A stretch of 64,000 nt of DNA, taken from Hyaloraphidium curvatum. Taxonomy: Eukaryota; Monoblepharomycota; Hyaloraphidiomycetes; Hyaloraphidiales; Hyaloraphidiaceae. Every line of letters begins with the position of its first letter. The stretch's first letter is position 1. Positions 1-9,800 of the stretch are shown here, piece by piece. The notes under the pieces were generated by a model. The model searched no databases. It saw nothing but the letters and a program-made list of their open reading frames with translations, and was not told the origin of the DNA. Both the position numbers and the translations under genes were made by a program. The stretch spans positions 1 to 64,000 of the forward strand of contig JAIVFI010000022.1 of assembly GCA_025558095.1 (NCBI GenBank), written 5' to 3'.

Positions 1-2
1 GT

Positions 3-908
3 GGCATAGCGCGCCACATGCACGTTGACGACGGAGTCGTAGAAGCCGAGCCCGCCGTGGCGACGGGGCAAGAAGATCTGGTTCGTGAGGTCGCCATCTG
101 CGGGCGTGTTGGGGGCCGGAAAATGAGTTTGAGGAACGCCCGTAAGGGTGCGAAGGTACGTGTCGCGCATGGCCGCCCGGATTCGCATCGCTTCCGGGGC
201 CGTGATGCGGGCCGGCACGGTCTGCGCCGTGTAGGTGAACTGCTGGGCGAAGCACTTTTCCAGTACCAGGCCCAAGCTATGGCGAAGCGGCAGCTGGCGG
301 CCGGCTGAGGTGACGAGGCCCTGCTGGAGAGCTCTCCCCAGGGAAGGAAGCATGTCGATGATGCTCTGTGCGATGCCGTGGACGCGCTGCCGCAGGAAGT
401 CGTCCGTGCCGATGGGGATGCCGACGACGATGAAGCCGGCTGGGGCGTAGCGAAGGCGGTGTTCCTCGGCCATCGCGGCGAGGCGTTGCTGGGCGGTGGG
501 ATCGGGATCCGGCGAGAACACCTCCGACTGCTCCCTCGAGATACTCATGCCGTGTGCGGTGTAGGTCTGCTCGATCACCTCCACCGCCTGGAAGGCCGCG
601 GCGGGATGCCCGAGCACGGTGCTGTTGTCCGAGATCGAGAGGATGAAGACGCCGGGGAGGTCGCGAGCCGGCTGTAGGAGGCGGGAATTGGTGAGGTCGA
701 AGAGCATCCCGGCGTCTGCGCCGCCCTGGAAAGCGCCCGCGCAGCTGGAGATGGTCAGCGGTTCCCTCCGCGTCCCCGACGGGTCCGAGAACGTCACGGT
801 TGAAGGCCGGGAGTACATTGTCCGGGCCCATGGCGCCATACCCGGAACGTGCGCTCGGATCTCCTCGAAGGCGATGGCCCGCGGGAAGTTATTGTGGGCG
901 TTGGTTGT
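3..908 (-). pseudogene. Non-LTR retrotransposon reverse transcriptase remnant, 3' part cut by window edge
   Basis: A reading frame open from about 908 down to position 3 on the minus strand translates to the core and C-terminal part of a non-LTR reverse transcriptase. Seen: TNAHNNFPR (motif A region, with the usual Asp before it absent), FQGGADAG (motif B-like), ILSISDNSTVLG at 615-650 in the position of the YADD motif, VVGIPIGTDDF (the 'G-x-PIG' element), and RRHGGLGFYDS, the usual 'R-x-GGLG' element after the polymerase. The second catalytic Asp of motif C is Asn (ISDN) and motif A has lost its Asp, so the copy should be inactive. It belongs to a different family from the intact element at 21-28 kb. 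There is no obvious start; homology fades above about 910. The family call is firm, the limits are approximate. Confidence 0.72.
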
Positions 909-980
909 TCCGTTTGGCAAGTGATGGCAAGGCTTCCGAACGCCGTTCGCAACCCGGTCCAGGGTATAGGATTCCTGGCC

Positions 981-1049
981 GTCACCGTCCGTTTGGTGAC
1001 TGGTGGCGACTGCCAGAATCGCCGATTCTGCGCCCAACAGGGTACTAGG
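981..1049. repeat. Double-hairpin repeat, copy A
   Basis: Two inverted repeats in a row: GTCACC (981-986) with GGTGAC (995-1000), then CAGAATCG (1014-1021), one base, CGATTCTG (1023-1030). The spacer contains GTGGCGACT. The block ends in CGCCCAACAGGGTACTAG (1031-1048). The same plan occurs at 1864-1932, with different stem bases that still pair. Function unknown; it could be the end of a mobile element or an RNA structure. Confidence 0.55.
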
Positions 1050-1863
1050 CCAAGGACGACCACGGCGGGGGCCCCTCCCCCCACACACCAACCTCGTAGT
1101 CAGCGTCCCCCATCGCCAGAGCGTGTAAGCATGATACCGGCGAAGGCACAGGCACGTGCGCGGGAGCCCTAGAGCGGTACCCTCCGAGCGCGGACGCGGC
1201 GACGGTCCGGGTCCACGGACTTGGCCCACGCGCAAAACCGCGTCCCCGTTCCGGCAAACGGCAGAGGACACGCGCTTCGGTCGCGCAAGGCAACGGGTAG
1301 CGTCGCAGGGCGGGGCACCGGTGGGGAAGGGGGTGGCAGCCGTGTCCGTGTCCGGTTTGGTCGCAGCGCCGGCGCCGGTTCCCCAACCGTCAGCGGACCC
1401 CGCGCCGCCGCCAGCCGGTAGCGCGCCATACTGCGTCGAGCCCATGGGGGCCGCGGAGCCGGCAGAGGGGAACTCGGGGTGTGGGCGACGGCGCCGCAAG
1501 GTCGTCCCGCGTCCGTCCGCCCCCCGCGCAACTCGACCTCACCCCACACCCGGATACACCTCGGGTGCCTTCGTTGCGCCAGCAGCGGCAGCGCGCTATA
1601 GCATTGAAGGCGCTGTGAGGACCGCGGACCGCGCTGAGGGGAAGGGGCGGACCTCTACTAGTCGGGACCCGGCCCGCGTCTGCCTTCCTCGCCGGCGTCC
1701 GCGCACTACACCTCCTCTCGGGCTATCAGCCTACTGGTGCATAGCGCTGGAGCTGGCGGTATCGTCAGTGCCCAGCGGCTCCGTTTCTACGCGGAGTTGT
1801 GGGCAAGGCTGCGTTCCGGAGTTGGGCGGGACGGAGGTGACGCCAAGAAACGCCGTTCCTGGG
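1050..1863. other. No gene recognised
   Basis: Very GC-rich sequence between the two hairpin repeats. Long frames on both strands are arginine/proline-rich shadows without recognisable domains. I see no gene here. Confidence 0.5.
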
Positions 1864-1932
1864 AGTCGCCACCCGTGTGGCGACTTGTGGCGACTCGTAG
1901 AAACGCCGTTTCTACACCCAACAAGGTACTAG
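1864..1932. repeat. Double-hairpin repeat, copy B
   Basis: Stem AGTCGCCAC (1864-1872) / GTGGCGACT (1877-1885), spacer TGTGGCGACTC, then GTAGAAACG (1897-1905), one base, CGTTTCTAC (1907-1915), ending in CACCCAACAAGGTACTAG (1915-1932). The last 18 bases differ from copy A at two positions. Both stems are perfect here although their sequences differ from copy A. The terminal TACTAG could also act as a 3' splice site for the gene that follows. Confidence 0.55.
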
Positions 1933-2052
1933 AACCCATCCAGCGCGGACCTCCAGGGCCAGGCCGAGCTCCACGTCCGGCTGCATCGCGCCGTTGCAGC
2001 CGTTACTCGCAGGGCCAAGGACTACTCGCGGATCTTCAAGATTGTTGTCTTG

Positions 2053-2567
2053 ATGCCCGCGGCCGTGGCTGGGGTCATCGTCAACGCCGTGAGCTCGCAC
2101 GCCTACAAACGCCTCGTGCCTGCTCACCGCCGGCCCTCCAGGCAACCGGCTCCTGCATCCCGGCCTACCTCGTCATCGAATCCGCCAACATCCTTGCCTT
2201 CCACGCCATCCCCCTTCTCGACGCCGCGGCCTCCAACGCCGGTTTGGACGCGCTCGTCGGTCTCTACCGCGGCGCCCGCTCGCGCCTCATCCGCCTCCTT
2301 GCCGACTCGTCCGCCGACGCTTTGCACTCCACCTCCCTGCCGGACCCCGCCCTCCCCGCCGTGCGGAAGCTAGTTTCGGACCACGCGGACCTGCTCCTCT
2401 CGTTCGAGTCGCTGTCGGCGTACCGCGCGACGTTCCTCGGGTTCGCGGTCGAGTTCGGCACGCTGCGGGCGCTGGCCGCCGGGCTGTTCACCGTCGGAGT
2501 CGGGCTGTGGAGCGTGTTCCGCGGGGCGGGGGTTGGCGTGGTGATGGACGTGTTCTGCCCCGCGTGA
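2053..2567 (+). CDS. Small hypothetical protein, two exons (5' end uncertain)
   Basis: Exons 2053-2088 and 2142-2567 join across a 53-nt intron with GTGAGC at the donor and CCTCCAG at the acceptor, giving about 153 residues. The product has hydrophobic stretches near its start (MPAAVAGVIVNA, IPAYLVIESANILAFHAIP) and near its end (GTLRALAAGLFTVGVGLW) and ends FCPA. The same frame stays open upstream to 1933, just after TACTAG of the hairpin repeat, so the true start may lie in an earlier exon. The segment 1933-2052 (NPSSADLQGQAELHVRLHRA...) looks coding. I do not recognise the family; it could be a small membrane protein. Confidence 0.5.
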
Positions 2568-3135
2568 GGGCGGATTGGGCGCGACGCTGGCGCGAGAGGC
2601 GACGCACGCGCTTGTGGGGAGCATGCGAGCGGGCGGATCACATGTAAGGGGTACGATCTGCTTCTAGATATGGCTTCGGTGCCTTGCATCTGCTCTGCGG
2701 GAGCCGGGGCCGTCAGCTCGGCGGCCCGCACCGTCCCCGGCCGCGTCCGCTTCAGCTCCTCCCGGCCGAGGAGTATGGGCCGAAAGGCGAAGAGCACCGA
2801 GGTCCGTACTCGCAGCTCCCGCAGCGCCGTCGGCATGTGAAGCTGACGGCTCGCGGAGTTCCCGGTCGCGTCCATGGTCAGCGACCCGACGCAGATCCGC
2901 AATCGACTCATTCGTCCGGAACCTGTGTCCAACGAGCCTCGACGGATCTCCCCCGACCCGGCTGTCGGACGGCCCCAACGGTTGAGGAGCCGGGCTGGTT
3001 GCGCACAGCCGCCTGTCCTTGCGAGATTGCGCTCCCCCGCCGATACCGGGCCACCAGGGGGCGATGGGGCTCGTGGAGGCGTCGTAACTCCTTGCCGTGG
3101 AGGCGGAGACGGCGATTGCCGGCGGGGAGGGCGAG
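2568..3135. other. Intergenic, no gene seen
   Basis: Only shadow frames occur here. The minus-strand frames that cross it run antisense to the phosphotransferase gene downstream. Confidence 0.4.
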
Positions 3136-4206
3136 ATGCCGCCGGGGGAGCGTGCGGAGGGGGTGCCGCCGCCGGTCCCCCCGGACGGGGAACGGCTCGA
3201 GGGCGTGCACCCCGCGGACCCGGCCGTGGCCGCCGCTGCCGCCGCCCTGCTCTCCAAGATGCCGTTCCTCGACTCCGCGGCGGTGTTCGGCGCCCTCGGC
3301 GGCGGCATCACCAACCGCAACGTGTTGGTCGCGCACGGGCCGGGCAGGCAGCTCTCGGTGCTCCGCGTGCCGGGGAAGGACACGGCGCTGCTGTGCATTT
3401 CCCGCGAGGCGGAGCGGGCGGCTGCGACGGCGGCGGCGGGGCTGGGCATCGCGCCCGCCGTCCGCGGGCACCTGGCGAACGAGGGCGTGCTCCTCACGGC
3501 CTTTGTCCCCGGCGCGCGCACTCTCGATCCCGAGGCGGCGAGGGACCCGGCGGTGCTGGCCCGCCTCGCCGCGATGCTGAGGAAGTTCCACGCGCTCCCG
3601 CCCCTGCCCTCGCGGTTCGACGCCTTCGAGGTTCCCGGACTGCACCTCGCCGCCGCGCTCTCCCGCGGCATCCCGGAACCCCCGCTGTACGCCGCCGCCT
3701 CCGCCATCGCCGCCCGTATCCGCCGCGCGTTCGACGCGAGCCCGGAGCCCAGGGTGCCGTGCCACAACGACCTGCTCCCCGCCAACGTGCTCGTTTCGCC
3801 CGGGCGGGCCTGGTTGATCGATTGGGAATACGCCGGGACGAACGACAAATACTTTGACCTGGGCAACCTGAGCGTCAACTGCGGCCTCGGCGGTGCCGAG
3901 GAGGACCTCCTCCTGCGGGAGTACTTTGGGGGCCGGCCCACCGCGCGGCGCAAGGCCAGGCTGCGGCTGATGAAGGTCATGAGCGACTTCCGCGAGGCCA
4001 TGTGGGGCACCGTGCAGCGCGCCATCGGGCTCAAGGGCGTGCTCGACTACGAGGAGTACGCGGAGAAGCACTTTTCGAGGATGATGGAGAACGCGGCGGA
4101 TGCGGGGTTCGGGAAGCTGCTGGAGGAGGCGGCGGGGCCGGAGGAGGGGGCTGTGGAGGGGTTCGTGGGGGCCAAGGCGGACTCGGAGGGCGGGTCCGAG
4201 GACTGA
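3136..4206 (+). CDS. Choline/ethanolamine-kinase-like phosphotransferase (APH fold)
   Basis: A 356-residue single-exon protein of the aminoglycoside phosphotransferase/choline kinase fold. Seen: a nucleotide-loop-like GGGITNRN near residue 57, the catalytic loop CHNDLLPANVL (Brenner motif with Asp and Asn) near residue 210, and the metal-binding segment LIDWEYAGTNDKYFDLGNLS shortly after, which closely matches LicA-type choline kinases. Known: this family transfers the ATP gamma-phosphate to choline, ethanolamine or related alcohols. The exact substrate is inference. I chose the ATG at 3136; a GTG at 3097 extends the frame by 13 residues. The last 40 residues are an acidic, Gly/Glu-rich tail. 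The gene stands alone between orphans. Confidence 0.88.
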   Translation: MPPGERAEGVPPPVPPDGERLEGVHPADPAVAAAAAALLSKMPFLDSAAVFGALGGGITNRNVLVAHGPGRQLSVLRVPGKDTALLCISREAERAAATAAAGLGIAPAVRGHLANEGVLLTAFVPGARTLDPEAARDPAVLARLAAMLRKFHALPPLPSRFDAFEVPGLHLAAALSRGIPEPPLYAAASAIAARIRRAFDASPEPRVPCHNDLLPANVLVSPGRAWLIDWEYAGTNDKYFDLGNLSVNCGLGGAEEDLLLREYFGGRPTARRKARLRLMKVMSDFREAMWGTVQRAIGLKGVLDYEEYAEKHFSRMMENAADAGFGKLLEEAAGPEEGAVEGFVGAKADSEGGSED

Positions 4207-4548
4207 TGGTCTGTGGAGGAGTCAACTATCTGGCCTGATTCGAAACGTAATGTAGCGCGCCGAGCCGGCCGGTGATGTAGCAGCGACCGCCTTACGCGGA
4301 ACATGTAGGCCGCATGACATGTAGCATGTAGCCCAATGTAGAGACCCAACGGCATCTCCAATCATGTGTGATCCGCCTTTGCTAAGAAGGCCGGCCGCTT
4401 CACGGGGGGATCGAGTCACATGCCGCCCGGTCCCCTTCAGCCGAGTGGCGGTGCACCAAGCAACCACGCAACCGAAATGCCGAGGCGAAAGGCACAATAC
4501 CGGCGCCGGCGACGCCGGCGGACGCTCTTCAGGCGGAGACCTGCCGCG
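4207..4548. other. Intergenic, possible 5' leader of the next gene
   Basis: No gene recognised. The frame of the following gene stays open back to 4420, but its first part is arginine-rich and low in complexity. Confidence 0.35.
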
Positions 4549-5226
4549 ATGGCCGGCGCGAGGGCGGGCAGGCGGCGCGGGCGGGCGGCGCGGGCGGCGG
4601 ACGCGGGGCGAGTCACTCCCGCAATTCCGGCCCCAGAACAGGCGGGCGACGGAGTGACGGACGGATGCGGGGCGTCGAAGGCGGCGCCCGCGGGAGGCGC
4701 GCTGCTGGCGGCCCTCACGTCGCTGCGGATGGCGCTCCCCGGGGCGCTGCTCTCCTTCTTCCCCGCGCTCGGGCTCGCGCTGCTCGTCCGCGGGCAGCCG
4801 CCGGTCCCCGCCGCAATCGCCGCGCTTTACGCGATGAAAGCGACGATCCGGGACGTCGTCTGCGGGACGCTGGCGACGGCGGCGCTCGCGGCCGCGGGGG
4901 TGGAGGACCGGCTGCGGCCCGCGGCGGAGCGCGCGGCACCCCGGGGCAAGGCGGACCTCGTTCGGTCGGGGATGCTGGGAACGATCGCCGGAATATGTGT
5001 GCTTGTCGTCCGCGAACTGTTCGCCCGGACACACCCCGCGAAGGCGGCGCGGGACCTCGCCGGCGCCGCATCGGCATCCGCCGCCGCGCTCGCGGGGCTG
5101 GTGGCCGCCGACGTCGCGCTGCCGTGCCGCTCGTTCCCCGTGGGGATCGCGTGCGGGATCGTCGGGGGACTGGCGGGGAGCGCGGGGGGTTGGGCGGCGG
5201 ATGCGGTGACGGGGAGGGCGGGGTGA
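4549..5226 (+). CDS. Hypothetical hydrophobic (multi-pass?) membrane protein
   Basis: An open frame of 225 residues from the ATG at 4549 (longer if the ATG at 4420 is used). After a basic Arg/Ala-rich start it shows several hydrophobic segments: ALTSLRMALPGALLSFFPAL, AAIAALYAMKATIRDV, LGTIAGICVLVVREL, AAALAGLVAADVALP and VGIACGIVGGLAGSAGG. This alternation suggests a small integral membrane protein. I do not recognise a family and see no intron. Antisense frames across the region lack any domain. Confidence 0.45.
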   Translation: MAGARAGRRRGRAARAADAGRVTPAIPAPEQAGDGVTDGCGASKAAPAGGALLAALTSLRMALPGALLSFFPALGLALLVRGQPPVPAAIAALYAMKATIRDVVCGTLATAALAAAGVEDRLRPAAERAAPRGKADLVRSGMLGTIAGICVLVVRELFARTHPAKAARDLAGAASASAAALAGLVAADVALPCRSFPVGIACGIVGGLAGSAGGWAADAVTGRAG

Positions 5227-5633
5227 GGGGCGGAACAGCAGACGTGGGGGGCCGTGGGAGGAGGGCAAAAAGCAAGGTGGATGTACGGCACGCAAGTGCC
5301 GATGCCAATCCAGCTCGTCCTGCTCCTCCTGCGGTTCAGGATCGGCCGACCGGGCCTTGAGCAGGCGCTCCGGTCCGACGACTCGCCGCCACCCGGAAGC
5401 CGCCACCCGGAAGCCGCCCGCCGTTTGCCGCTTCCCCGCGGACTTCCCAGCGGCACGCCGAAAGCCGGGTCGGTCGGCCGGACATTGCCGATAGAAGTTC
5501 TGTAAGTGCGGTGGCGGTGTCGCCGTGTCTTCAGCGGTGGAAGTCGCCGGAACCGGATCGACCGGGCAAGGGCACGACGGGGGAAAGTCGGGTGCAGCTG
5601 ACGGAAGGCCCCGTTTCCCCCCGTCCCCGCGAT
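5227..5633. other. Intergenic / upstream region of the secreted-protein gene
   Basis: No separate gene seen. The reading frame of the next gene extends back to 5511, but the signal peptide starts at the ATG at 5634. Confidence 0.4.
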
Positions 5634-6460
5634 ATGCCGCGCGCCTCCCTCGCCTTCCTCGTCTTTCTCGCGCTCGCCGCCTCCCCCGCGGCCGCCCGCA
5701 CCCCGTGCGCCAACGCGACGCTCCCCGCCACGCCCGCCGACTTCTCCTCCCCCTTCTTCTGGAGCGGCAACGGCACCACCGCCACCCTCCGCGCCACGGG
5801 GGCGCGCCTGTTCAACTGCTCGACGGGCACCCCGCAGCCGCAGTCCGGCGGGCTGGTGGCCGTCGAGGGCGGCGTCGGCGTGTGGCAGCCGCCGCCGGGC
5901 ACGCCGCCGGGGCAGAGGCTGCCCAGGTGGACGGGCGTCGGGTTCTACCCGGACGCAAATGGGAACGGCACGTTCGTGCTGGAGAGCACCGGGGACGAGG
6001 GGCAGTTCAACCTGACGCTCAACTACGCGACCGTGGGCTGTCCTTGCCCACCGCACCGATTTCCGCCCCTCCTCACTGACTCTCCCGCCCCTTGCGTAGG
6101 TCCTCTTCGTCGACTCGCCGACGGGCCAGCTGCCCTGGGCCCGCTGGCTCGTGTTCACCTCCCCGTCCAGCGTCGCGGACAAGTACGGCCTCGACTTCGG
6201 GGTGCGCTTCGAAACGCAGGGGGGCGCGGTGCCGGCCAACTGCTCGCGGGCCGTGAACGGTGTGTCCGACCGCGACGTCGTTCGGGGGGTCAGGCTGACG
6301 GACCGCGATGGGGATCGCAGGTATCGTCACGGTGCCGTACAACGCGACGTACAGGTTCGGATCGTGCCCGCAGCCGCGGCCGGGCTCCGCGGCAAGGATC
6401 GGCGGGGGGGCGGGAGGGATGCTGGCGGCCGCCGCGGCGGTCGTGGCGCTCCTCTTGTGA
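5634..6460 (+). CDS. Secreted, probably GPI-anchored glycoprotein, three exons
   Basis: Exons 5634-6032, 6100-6259 and 6321-6460 give 232 residues. Intron 1 (67 nt) starts GTGGGC, has a CTGAC branch and ends GCGTAG; intron 2 (61 nt) starts GTGTGT and ends CGCAG. The product begins with a clear signal peptide (PRASLAFLVFLALAASPAAA), carries several N-glycosylation sequons (NAT, NGT, NCS, NLT) and ends in a hydrophobic stretch with no basic tail (GMLAAAAAVVALLL) after small residues, as in GPI-anchor signals. It should reach the cell surface. No enzymatic motif is visible. A continuous frame running to 7589 is an artefact of the introns lacking stops in that frame. Confidence 0.72.
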
Positions 6461-6620
6461 GGGACGACGGGGGATCAAGGTGGTGGAGGCGGACGAAGCC
6501 GGCCGAAGCGGAGCCATGAAGACATTAGCTTGTTGGAGAAAGGGACGGAGGAAGTGGGAAGAGGTGCTCGATTCGCCAGAAGGATCCAACGTGCCGAGCC
6601 CTCGCAGCCTTTGCAGCCCG

Positions 6621-7322
6621 TCAATGCCCCCCTCCCGCGGCCTTGGGTTCGACGTACGACGAGCTCAGGATGGCAAACACCTCCTGCGACGGCCTCCACG
6701 TCTTCTCCATCGGCGGCAGCGCGGCGTCGAACTCGTCCGCCGCCTTGCCGTCCCCGCCGTAATGGTCGAAAACCTCGCTCTGGTGGAACGCCCACGTCCT
6801 CCCTTCGAGCGCCTCGTGCCGGAGCACGCGGACGAGCAGGCCGGTAGGGTGCCGGCCTTCGGGGTCGGTCACGCCGCAGGAAGCGGAGCTGCGGAAGCCG
6901 GAGGAGCAGTAGTTGTTCGGGTCCCCGAGGATCACGATGGCGGGGCAGCCCTCGGCCTCGGCGAGAGCGACGGTCGCGCCGATCAGGGCCTTGCCGATCC
7001 CCTTGCGCTGGTGCGCGGGGTCCACGGCGATGGGGCCGAAGGTGAGGGTCTGGAGGACCTCCCCCGTGCCCGAGGTGAGGGTCGAGCGGGTGTAGGCGAT
7101 GTGCCCCGCGACCGTCCCGTCGGGCAGCTCCGCCACGCGGCACAGGTCCGCCCTGAAATCGGGGTGATCGCGCAGCACGTGCAGGAGGTAGTGCTCGTCG
7201 CAGCCGGGCCGGTAGATGTTGTAGAAGGCGCGCCGGACGAGGTGCGTGACGGCGTCGCGGTCGGCGGGGGTTTCGGGGCGGATCGCGAAGCCGGCCGAGG
7301 GGGAGGTGGTGGAGGGAGGCAT
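6621..7322 (-). CDS. GNAT-family N-acetyltransferase
   Basis: A single-exon protein of 233 residues with the GNAT fold. It starts IRPETPADRDAVTHLVRRAF (beta1-alpha1), has the beta4 segment TLTFGPIAVDP and the acetyl-CoA pyrophosphate loop HQRKGIGKALI (motif A, Q/R-x-x-G-x-G/A). It continues CPAIVILGDPNNY, which resembles the bacterial YhbS-type subgroup (VLGDP-x-Y-x-x-x-GF). Known: these enzymes transfer acetyl from acetyl-CoA to an amine. The substrate cannot be told from sequence. It is convergent with the GPI-anchored protein gene and looks intact. Confidence 0.88.
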   Translation of the reverse strand: MPPSTTSPSAGFAIRPETPADRDAVTHLVRRAFYNIYRPGCDEHYLLHVLRDHPDFRADLCRVAELPDGTVAGHIAYTRSTLTSGTGEVLQTLTFGPIAVDPAHQRKGIGKALIGATVALAEAEGCPAIVILGDPNNYCSSGFRSSASCGVTDPEGRHPTGLLVRVLRHEALEGRTWAFHQSEVFDHYGGDGKAADEFDAALPPMEKTWRPSQEVFAILSSSYVEPKAAGGGH

Positions 7323-7555
7323 CGGACGCGTCCCAGATGGCGTTGGAGGAACGATGGCACTTTATTTGGCAGAGAGCGGGACCTCTCCACCGCGGACGAA
7401 CCGCGGGCCAAATCGGCCAAGGGACTTCCGCCACCCCTCATCCGGCCCGATGGCGTCTCCGCTGTCTCCCTTCCCGCCGCTAAACCCGCTCGTCGTCCGC
7501 GTCATGGCCGCGGCGCTGACTGCCCCAATCGTGGCGCGGCTGGATCGATGGCGTG
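7323..7555. other. Intergenic, no gene seen
   Basis: Upstream of the acetyltransferase gene. No coding pattern was found beyond shadow frames. Confidence 0.3.
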
Positions 7556-7559
7556 GACG

Positions 7560-7915
7560 GGCTGGTGCGCGTCCGAATGCCGCTGGTGAGGTGCTACGAG
7601 CCGGAGGAGATGTGCCGGGGCCGCGGCCGCGCGGCGACCTCGGCGCTGTGCGCGTGCCGGTGTCTGGGCTCGCAGCCCTTTTCGTCATGCTGCTCTCAAC
7701 CGCGGGGCACGGCGGAGGGACTGGGACCAGGACTACGGGCACTTCCCTCGCGCTGCTGGGCGATGGAGGGCCGCTGTGAGGACTGCCGACCCGTCCGCTT
7801 TTCGGCACGCCGCCGCGCCATGGGCTGCTCCTTCGGGCTGTCCGCTATTACCCTCCCGCCGTGGCTGCGCGCCCACGCCCCCGACGCCGGCCGCGGCGCG
7901 CTGATGGCAAGGTGA
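7560..7915 (+). pseudogene. Decayed gene fragment, paralogous to the one at 14.4-15.3 kb
   Basis: Short frames here repeat sequence found on the opposite strand at 14.7-15.1 kb: the stretches around DLGAV...GSQPF, LLSTA and FGL.A..LPPWLRAHA are shared, in the same order. In this copy frames shift several times, so no continuous protein can be read. The ancestral gene is not recognised; WLRAHA-type hydrophobic stretches hint at a membrane protein. Limits are approximate. Confidence 0.4.
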
Positions 7916-9211
7916 CGCTGAACCGCTCACGGGATCGACGCGCCGTTCCGGCTGCGCGCGCTCTCACGCGCCAAGGCCGTAAGGTTGACGGAGGTTGGCG
8001 GGGTTGGACAAGATCGTGAGGCTCGCTGCTTGGGGCAGGCTTTTCCCCCGAGCATGGCAAGGCGCTGGACGGGCTCTTTGCCGACCCGCCCGTACCCGGG
8101 AAACCTGTCAAAACCGAGCGTGCCAGTCCCGGGGCTCGTGCCGGGCCACCCGTACCTGCCCAACTGCTCCCTCGCCCGCCCACCGCCGTCGGACAACGCC
8201 TGGGTTAGGATCGCACGTTCCTGGCCACTCGCAGCACATACGACCGGCCGCTCAGGGTGGTTCTGACCGTGAGCGCCGCTGGCGGGGGGTACCTTGCCGG
8301 GAAAAGGAGGAGCGTTTCCGCCCCACAGCATTGGCGCCTCGGTGCTGGTGGCCAGCCTGGCCTTGCCGACTCCCCCCGCTCGGGCCGGGGAACGCCGCCC
8401 GCCGCCTGGGCTCGGCAGGTCCGCCTTCCCCCGCGCCTCGCGCGGCGCCATATCGCTCGCAGCCTTGGCCTGCCTGGACATCCGCGAGCGGGACCTTCGG
8501 AGCGACGCCCGCGCCTGAAGCTCCTCCGCGTGGACTCGGCGGGTCCTACCGACGGAGCGTGGGAGAACGACCATGACGGGGGCGGAGCTTCGAGCCGTGA
8601 AGCTCGTGGTCCCAGCGGTGTCGTCGGGGCCCTCAGCCGGATCGGAATTCGGACGGAGATCGGGCCTGGAGCTGGTCGTTGGCCGGTCTGCGCCGATCGT
8701 TCACGAAGCATCCGGCCGACGCAGGTGTGGTTCCACCCCGAGGTGCTCGCTAAGCCTAAAGTGTCTATCAGACGCGGATATGACCACACTAAACGTGCAA
8801 TATAACACAGAAGAAACGTAATTATTCACGTCATCCTCTTCTTCAAAGGCCGCTCCAGGAGAGTGCGCGACTGCGGCTGCAGTCGGCCCCGTGCAGGTCT
8901 TGCCCAGGCCTGTACACCTGACTCACGGCCGTCCGCCTTCGCACTTGCGCTTGCCCGTCTTGCACTGCATGCTGCTTCCGGTGTCAGGCCCCTCCACCAC
9001 AGCGCGAACGAGGGGCTCACCAAGGGACGGTCCGCTTCCATCCTTTACGAGTCGGTTCAGGGCCCAGTTGCGCCTCCGTGTCGAGCTTGCGCTTCCGCGA
9101 GGGAGTGGCGATGACACCGGAGGGCCGAGTCGCGCTGGCTGCCCAAGAAAAGGTCGGGATGTGCTGCGCAAGCGGTGAGCACCGCTACGCCGAACAGCAA
9201 TCAGGGCCGTA
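7916..9211. other. Long stretch without recognisable gene
   Basis: About 1.3 kb of GC-rich sequence. Frames on both strands are short or arginine/proline-rich. An AT-richer patch around 8755-8835 marks a composition change but holds no recognisable signal. Confidence 0.45.
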
Positions 9212-9800
9212 CTAAACGAGGGTCGAGGAATCTGAGGTAGGCGTAGTAGACAAAGCGCCCCATCGAACGTCGGAGGGCATTAGGATCCACGCCGGCTGGG
9301 TTTCGAGGAACTCGCGCGGGGTGAGGACCGGGGAGGAGGAGAAGGCGAGGAGGGTGAAGAGGCGGCCGAGGGCCGCGAGCGGGGTGGCGTCGCCGCCGGC
9401 GGGGAGCGGGTGCTCGCGGCGGAAGGCGCCGAACGCGAACGCCATGGCCTCTTCGCGCAGCAGGCTCTTTGTCGGCGGCCCGTCGGAAGCGGCCGGCTCG
9501 TAGAGGGCCACCCCGCCGGCGGCAAACACACTCTGCAGCAGCGCGTTCATGAAGCACGTGTTGCCGAGGTTCGAGAGGCCCTTGGGCTCGGGCGGCAGCG
9601 CGTCCAGGGCGTCCGAGTACTCGCGTGGCGTGCTCGCGGGCCCGTGCGCCGCACGCCGCCGCCGCCGGGGATGCCCGCGAACGCGTCGTCGAAGAGGGCG
9701 CGCAGCGCGGCGAGGCGGGCGTGCTCGACGGAGGGGTCGGCGTGCGCGTGGTTGCGGAGGAAGGCAAAGGCAGGGGCGAGCACGGGGCCGGCGTCGCCGC
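9212..9800 (-). pseudogene. Ubiquitin carboxyl-terminal hydrolase (USP) fragment, inverted copy 1
   Basis: Minus-strand translation gives the Cys box of a USP/UBP deubiquitinase: PKGLSNLGNTCFMNALLQS, with the catalytic Cys in GNTCFMN, followed by about 90 family-like residues ending in SSPVLTPREFLETQPAWI. The upstream part (FAFLRNHAHADPSVEHARLAALRALFDD) is in another frame, so there is a frameshift near 9650. The downstream QQDA box and His box are missing: homology stops at a GGATCC near 9287. A second, inverted copy lies at 11.4-12.0 kb. This cannot make a working protease. Confidence 0.7.

Noticed and set aside
277-831. A 184-residue minus-strand frame with an ATG
   Set aside because: One frame off the reverse transcriptase remnant; Arg/Pro-rich shadow.
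1156-1932. A 258-residue plus-strand frame
   Set aside because: Low-complexity Arg/Pro/Gly sequence with no domain; its end coincides with the hairpin repeat.
2115-2141. A 27-nt intron in the small gene at 2 kb
   Set aside because: A 53-nt intron with a canonical GTGAGC donor uses the same acceptor and also keeps the frame.
2664-4071. Minus-strand frames of 456 and 387 residues
   Set aside because: Antisense to the phosphotransferase gene, whose catalytic motifs are clear on the plus strand.
5511-7589. One continuous 692-residue plus-strand frame
   Set aside because: It reads through two introns of the secreted protein gene and then runs antisense to the GNAT gene; the second half is a shadow.
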